NCBI GenBank assembly: GCA_021186555.1
Contig: JAJKFL010000013.1
Coordinates: 17,229,243-17,293,242 of the forward strand
DNA from: Reticulitermes speratus
Taxonomy: Eukaryota > Arthropoda > Insecta > Blattodea > Rhinotermitidae
Reading direction: 5' to 3'
DNA: 64,000 bases
The notes below the pieces were generated by a model. The model saw only the letters and a program-made list of their open reading frames with translations, was not told where the DNA came from and made no database searches. Shown in pieces: positions 59,801-64,000 of this stretch. Made by a program: the position numbers and the translations under genes. Numbering within the stretch: the stretch's first letter is position 1; each line of letters begins with the position of its first letter.

Positions 59801-61850
59801 ACTGTCACATTTTAGGAGAGAAAGGAAGGTTATATTTTATGAGTGATGTTTCATCCATATTAAATCCTTGAAATTTTATGAAGGGTTGCATTTTCACATT
59901 CATAAAGTATAACTTAAAAATAACTATATATGGCTTAGTTTAATTTTAAATTGCATATGTACATAAGAAAATTAAATTATGTGGTAATGTTATGTATTTG
60001 GTTTGTTGTCCCTTTTACCAATTATGTGTTACCATAATCAAAGGTAATCTCCTTTTTACCCATGTGGTGAGATGTGACGTATTCTCAGCTGTGACTGAAG
60101 ATTACTGCCTCATGGGGTGTGATTCCGGGTAGTCTGCTATAACTGTATCAATATTTCAGACGAGTCTCTTGCCTCTGTTATTAGGGTAGATTCAATGGAT
60201 GAAGGAGGAATCAGGCTGTCCTGCAATTTCAGTGCAATTCTACCAGACTGCATGGCATTACATGCTCTTGCTCCATGCCATTTTACATTTTAACTTGTCT
60301 TTTAACAATCTTTATGTTAACTTGTTCCAGGTTCCATCATTTGAAATGAATCTATTAGTTGTAATGCATTGTGTGTGGTTTAGATTGGTTATGACTTAAG
60401 TGAATTCAATGACACCTACAAGGAATTCATGGTAGAGGGGAGGTTCCAGGCTATATTGGTGACAACACTGCTGCCAACTGGGGAACCATGTCGTATAGGC
60501 TGGAGCTGAGCGGCTTGGATTAGCATCATAGACATTTTGCGATCTGATCAGCCAGGGAGGCTACAATGGGCCAGTCTCTCTGAATTATTCTCATGAAGTG
60601 TATTTCTATGAAGACAGAAGTGCCTAGAAGCTCAAAAAATTAGTGGTCTCAGTGATCAGATTTGACAGTGATTTCTGCTTGGAAACAACAAATATGAGGG
60701 GTGGATTGATACCCTACCTGACAGAAGCCAAGAGAAGTGGACATAGGGATTTTTGAAAAAAGAGAAGCTGGTGGTATATGAAAAGTTTATGAGATGGACT
60801 GTTTGTCAAAGAGCTTCATTTGAATGAAAGAAACAGCAGGCATGGACGCCTCTGTGAAGCAGAAGTTGGAGTGCTTTGAGGAAATTAATCAGCATGATTC
60901 AGGAAATGCTGGGCATAGGAACATCGATGAACAAGCAAAGAAGTGTGATGAAGTTACATGGGGTATGGAGAGCTCTGGAGAATTGATGTTGGCAATTAGC
61001 AGGGAGGAGACAGAGAGATGGACACTGTGTTATGGGCAGGGCATGGCAGAAAGGCAGGTGGTGAGTGTGCAAATGACAAAAGAGGCTCTCCATATGGAGC
61101 AAAAGATTACTTCTTCACCAGCTGAGATAATAGAAGTGCAAGCCAAGCAGGGTATATAATCTGAGAAGCTGGTGAATTGAGTGATAGAAGAGGGGGTAGT
61201 AGGGGCAGACAGGGGTCAACATGGGACAATGAAAGAGCAACAGGATTATTGGAAGTGGGTATTTTGGAATAAGGAGGGTTTTAAAAGCAAAATATGCAAA
61301 AGCTGTTATTGATTTTTTTTGAGTGATTCTGATTTATTTGGCATGGGATGGAGTTGAATGGGTGTAGACATTTTCTGATAAATAGTATTTATAATTATTT
61401 GACTGAACACAGAAAAATTTGGAGTAATCGTAAAGGTTTATTAGTGCATGTTAAAAATGACGTTAGCAAAGTAATGCTGGAGATTCCAGGGGTTATGTGC
61501 AGTTACTATGGGTGTGAGTGAAGAAGAAGGTGAGTCCTTAAGCTCCTAATCTTCATAGTAGTATGAGTTGAAATTCACATTGTAGTTAGATGCAGAAATG
61601 ACAGGGTTAATTGATGGCTCTCAAAACAGTAGGAGCTGTTAAATGCAGGGGAAAATGTGGACTCACTGCCATTTTGTATGGACAAACTTAAGAACAGAAA
61701 CAGATTAACAGTGGTAGTTCAAAAAGATGAAACGGGTTTGTAAGTTTTGTACTCGTATACAAGTAACAGAAAAACAGGAAATGTAAATGGATTGTTATAG
61801 TTAAACTAACAACTTGAGCTTAAATATCAGATCGGATGATGGATGGTGTC
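56801..61850. other. AT-rich, CpG-poor flank without a recognised gene
   Basis: Several AATAAA signals, AT-rich text and one weak copy of hairpin repeat H at 60110-60195 ('tggggtgtgattccgggtag'). The open frame at 60824-61159 (111 codons) has no recognisable domain, and I do not call it a gene. Confidence 0.5.
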
Positions 61851-61854
61851 CCTG

Positions 61855-62056
61855 AATTTTAGATTGTTGTGGCAGAACTGTGAAAGTCCATAGGACAGAT
61901 GGACTGATGAGGTTGAAGAGAATTTCAAAACAGTGGGCATAAGAAATTGTCATGCAGTGGCCAGAGACGGGAAGGAATGGAAGAGGATGTATTGGAAGCC
62001 AAGGTCCACAAAGGACTGTAGTGCTTGAGAGAAGAAGAAGAAGAAGAAGAAGAAAG
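61855..62056 (+). mobile_element. LINE 3' end with (GAA)n tail
   Basis: A broken frame reads 'TVGIRN', 'HAVARDGKEWKRM' and 'AKVHKGL'-like motifs, the end of an arthropod LINE protein. It is followed by the microsatellite 'gagaagaagaagaagaag' at about 62029-62055, which serves as the 3' tail. 5'-truncated. Confidence 0.68.
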
Positions 62057-63744
62057 AGGTAGAACTATGAAATGATCTGGACAAACTTGTCATTTTTATT
62101 AATAGTATTAAGAAAACAGTATAAGAAAGCAAGGAAAGTGATTGTAAGCTTACAAGGCATGATAAGGAAGCCAATGATTGCACGAAAGTTAAAACGCTCA
62201 TCTGGGCAACAAGACCTGGAGGAATATTTAAATGTTTGTAAATCTGGCTGGTGGATTGAAAGATTGGTTATTAAACAGCATTGTTTCTAAAACTAGACAT
62301 GAAAGCTGGGTATTGCATAAAACCTGGGGTTATGACTGTGTGGGTGTTCATCTGAATTTCGTATAGTAACTGGCTACCATTGAAGGAGCCCTGTTTATTA
62401 TCCTAATAGTTTTAACTCATAAAAATCCACCCACCATTGACCAAGTGGATGGAAGGAAAAGACTAACCTTAAAACAAGACACAAAATACTTACCTCTGTA
62501 GTATTTTTTGTGTGGCTTGTGTCAAATAATGTGTTTAGAGCTTTCATAAACATTTTTTACCAAATGCAATGGTTATCTAGCAATGAATAAGGGCTGTGCA
62601 GATGGCTGAGAACTGTGAGTCGGGAGGAATGAGTAGGGAGTGATTATATTTTAGCATTCACCTGGCACAGGGGAACCATTTGTCTTAATCCAGGATTTGA
62701 AAAGATATGAAACAGGAGCTGTAATATAGGCAGTTTTTTGTATGTTTCCTTAGTTGCCTTTATTTTTGTTTTATGTCCTTATGATTTGCCTGTCATGACA
62801 CAACTTCAAAGACAAATAGCCAATAGCCGTTGTTCATTGTACAGCCCTAATAACATATCAAAGACTTGCATGTGTCACAACACAAATGGTAAGTCCATGA
62901 AATATCTGCTAATATTTTTGAAATAGAATGCCTAATATATTTTCCTTCTCATTATCATTCACTTGTGATGTCATTCACCAGCACTGCAAGAAGAAAAGTT
63001 CATAAACATACACCTTTTTCAAAACATTTGTGAGTCTTCATTATTGAAGGTCATAAGGATGTGTATGTAAGAATGAATGTAGAGTAAGGGGCATTTCATC
63101 AATTTTAACCAAAAAGGTCCAGAACATTCAAAAGTTACCTTTCAAAATTTCCAGGAAACATTGGATGTCTGGTCACCAAACCTGTGCCAGACTTTTCTGC
63201 CCCAAGGATGGAAGCAGTAGGCTCCTACAAAATGTTGGTACTTGTTAATCAGATTATGTGGCATCACATCCCCAAGGGCAGTAATTTTTACTGTAAAATG
63301 CCCTATTTGATTCTGCTGTTTTAATTGAAATATGTGCAATTTACACCCAAGAGCAATAAACATGCTTTGGAAGCACTCATAGAGGTCTGGTGAAGTTGAA
63401 GAAATACTGGAAAAACTGTTAGGAATATTGAATTTGTTCTGTAGGTAAGCCCCAACGTTTTTATTAAAAATTATTCACAATAATGAATTTGCATGTGAGG
63501 TGTTTCCCATAAAATATGTTTGAAAAAGAATTTGGTGAACCTATGTTAGGCAGCATGAGAAAGATTGAAACACCTCAAAACAGTATTTTATTTTATTTTA
63601 CTTGTAATAATTAGTATTTTATTTATTTGGGCCCAAGAGGGAGGAAGTAACAGGAGACTGAAGAAAATTGCATAATGAGGAGCTGCATGACTTGTACTCC
63701 TTACCAAATTTATTTGGATCAGCAAGTGAAGGTTAATGTGATGG
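62057..63744. other. Noncoding flank
   Basis: AT-rich and CpG-poor. No gene or repeat family is recognised. Confidence 0.5.
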
Positions 63745-63978
63745 ACAGGGCATGTGGCACGTATGGGGGAGAAGAGAAATGCATACATGGTTATAGAGGG
63801 GAAACTTGAAGGAAATTGACAATTTGGAAGACCTAGGCTTAGATTGGAGGACATTATTAAAACACCTAAAAAATAAGATGGGAGGGCGTCGACAAGATTG
63901 ATGTGGTTCAATATTGGGACAGGTAGAGGACCCTTGTGAACGCGGTAATGAACCTTCTGGTTTCATAAAATGTCATGA
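63745..63978 (+). mobile_element. LINE 3' tail fragment (decayed)
   Basis: Across frames it reads 'VDKIDVVQYWDR' and 'TLVNAVMNLLVS', the final motif of the LINE family also seen at 17930, 45516 and 55125. It carries many stops. Confidence 0.7.
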
Positions 63979-64000
63979 CTAGATAAGGAGAAGTTAAGCT

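Noticed and set aside
60824-61159. 111-codon open frame after Rapgap1
   Set aside because: No recognisable family, in CpG-poor flank among decayed LINE tails. It could be an old exon or retrotransposon piece, but I cannot support a gene call.

Overview
The window is animal nuclear DNA, most likely from an insect. It has long introns, GT-AG splice junctions, many SINEs and MITEs, a decayed piggyBac transposase and a nuclear copy of insect-type mitochondrial 16S rRNA. My impression that it comes from a cockroach or termite (Blattodea) rests on the style of the repeats and the 16S copy, and is inference only.

One host gene is supported: the Rap1-specific GTPase-activating protein (Rapgap1, the Rap1GAP family), on the + strand. 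I can place ten exons from 18847 to 55744. They join with matching phases into 2028 nt, which is 675 codons plus a stop, covering the dimerisation domain, the complete catalytic RapGAP domain, a Ser/Pro-rich linker, the family's 'TGLES...TPHK' segment and a C-terminal coiled coil. The first placed exon opens with a splice acceptor and no start codon, so the 5' end (promoter, start codon, probable GoLoco exon) is upstream and was not found. Intron 1 is about 20.8 kb and intron 2 about 6.8 kb; the other introns are 0.17-1.7 kb.

Layout. 1-2000: piggyBac transposase relic on the - strand. 2000-18840: noncoding, dotted with SINEs, hairpin MITEs, a pogo-like MITE nested in a SINE, and a TTAA-flanked MITE. 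18847-19110: exon 1. 19111-39885: intron 1, a repeat graveyard holding several SINE families, a LINE fragment, the mitochondrial 16S insertion, large palindromes and two exact-period tandem arrays. 39886-40068: exon 2, followed 159 bp later by a full-length SINE with a 16-bp target duplication. 40867-41288: hAT-type MITE with a perfect 8-bp duplication. 46910-55744: the tightly spaced exons 3-10. 55745-64000: 3' UTR and flank with decayed LINE tails and no further recognisable gene.

The most striking large-scale feature is a change in CpG content near 42 kb, inside intron 2. The left part is CpG-rich. The right part is strongly CpG-poor in introns and flank, although some exons keep CpGs. Three repeat families with copies on both sides act as internal controls: the right-hand copies carry TG or CA where the left-hand copies carry CG. 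This suggests germline methylation and deamination confined to the right part of the gene.
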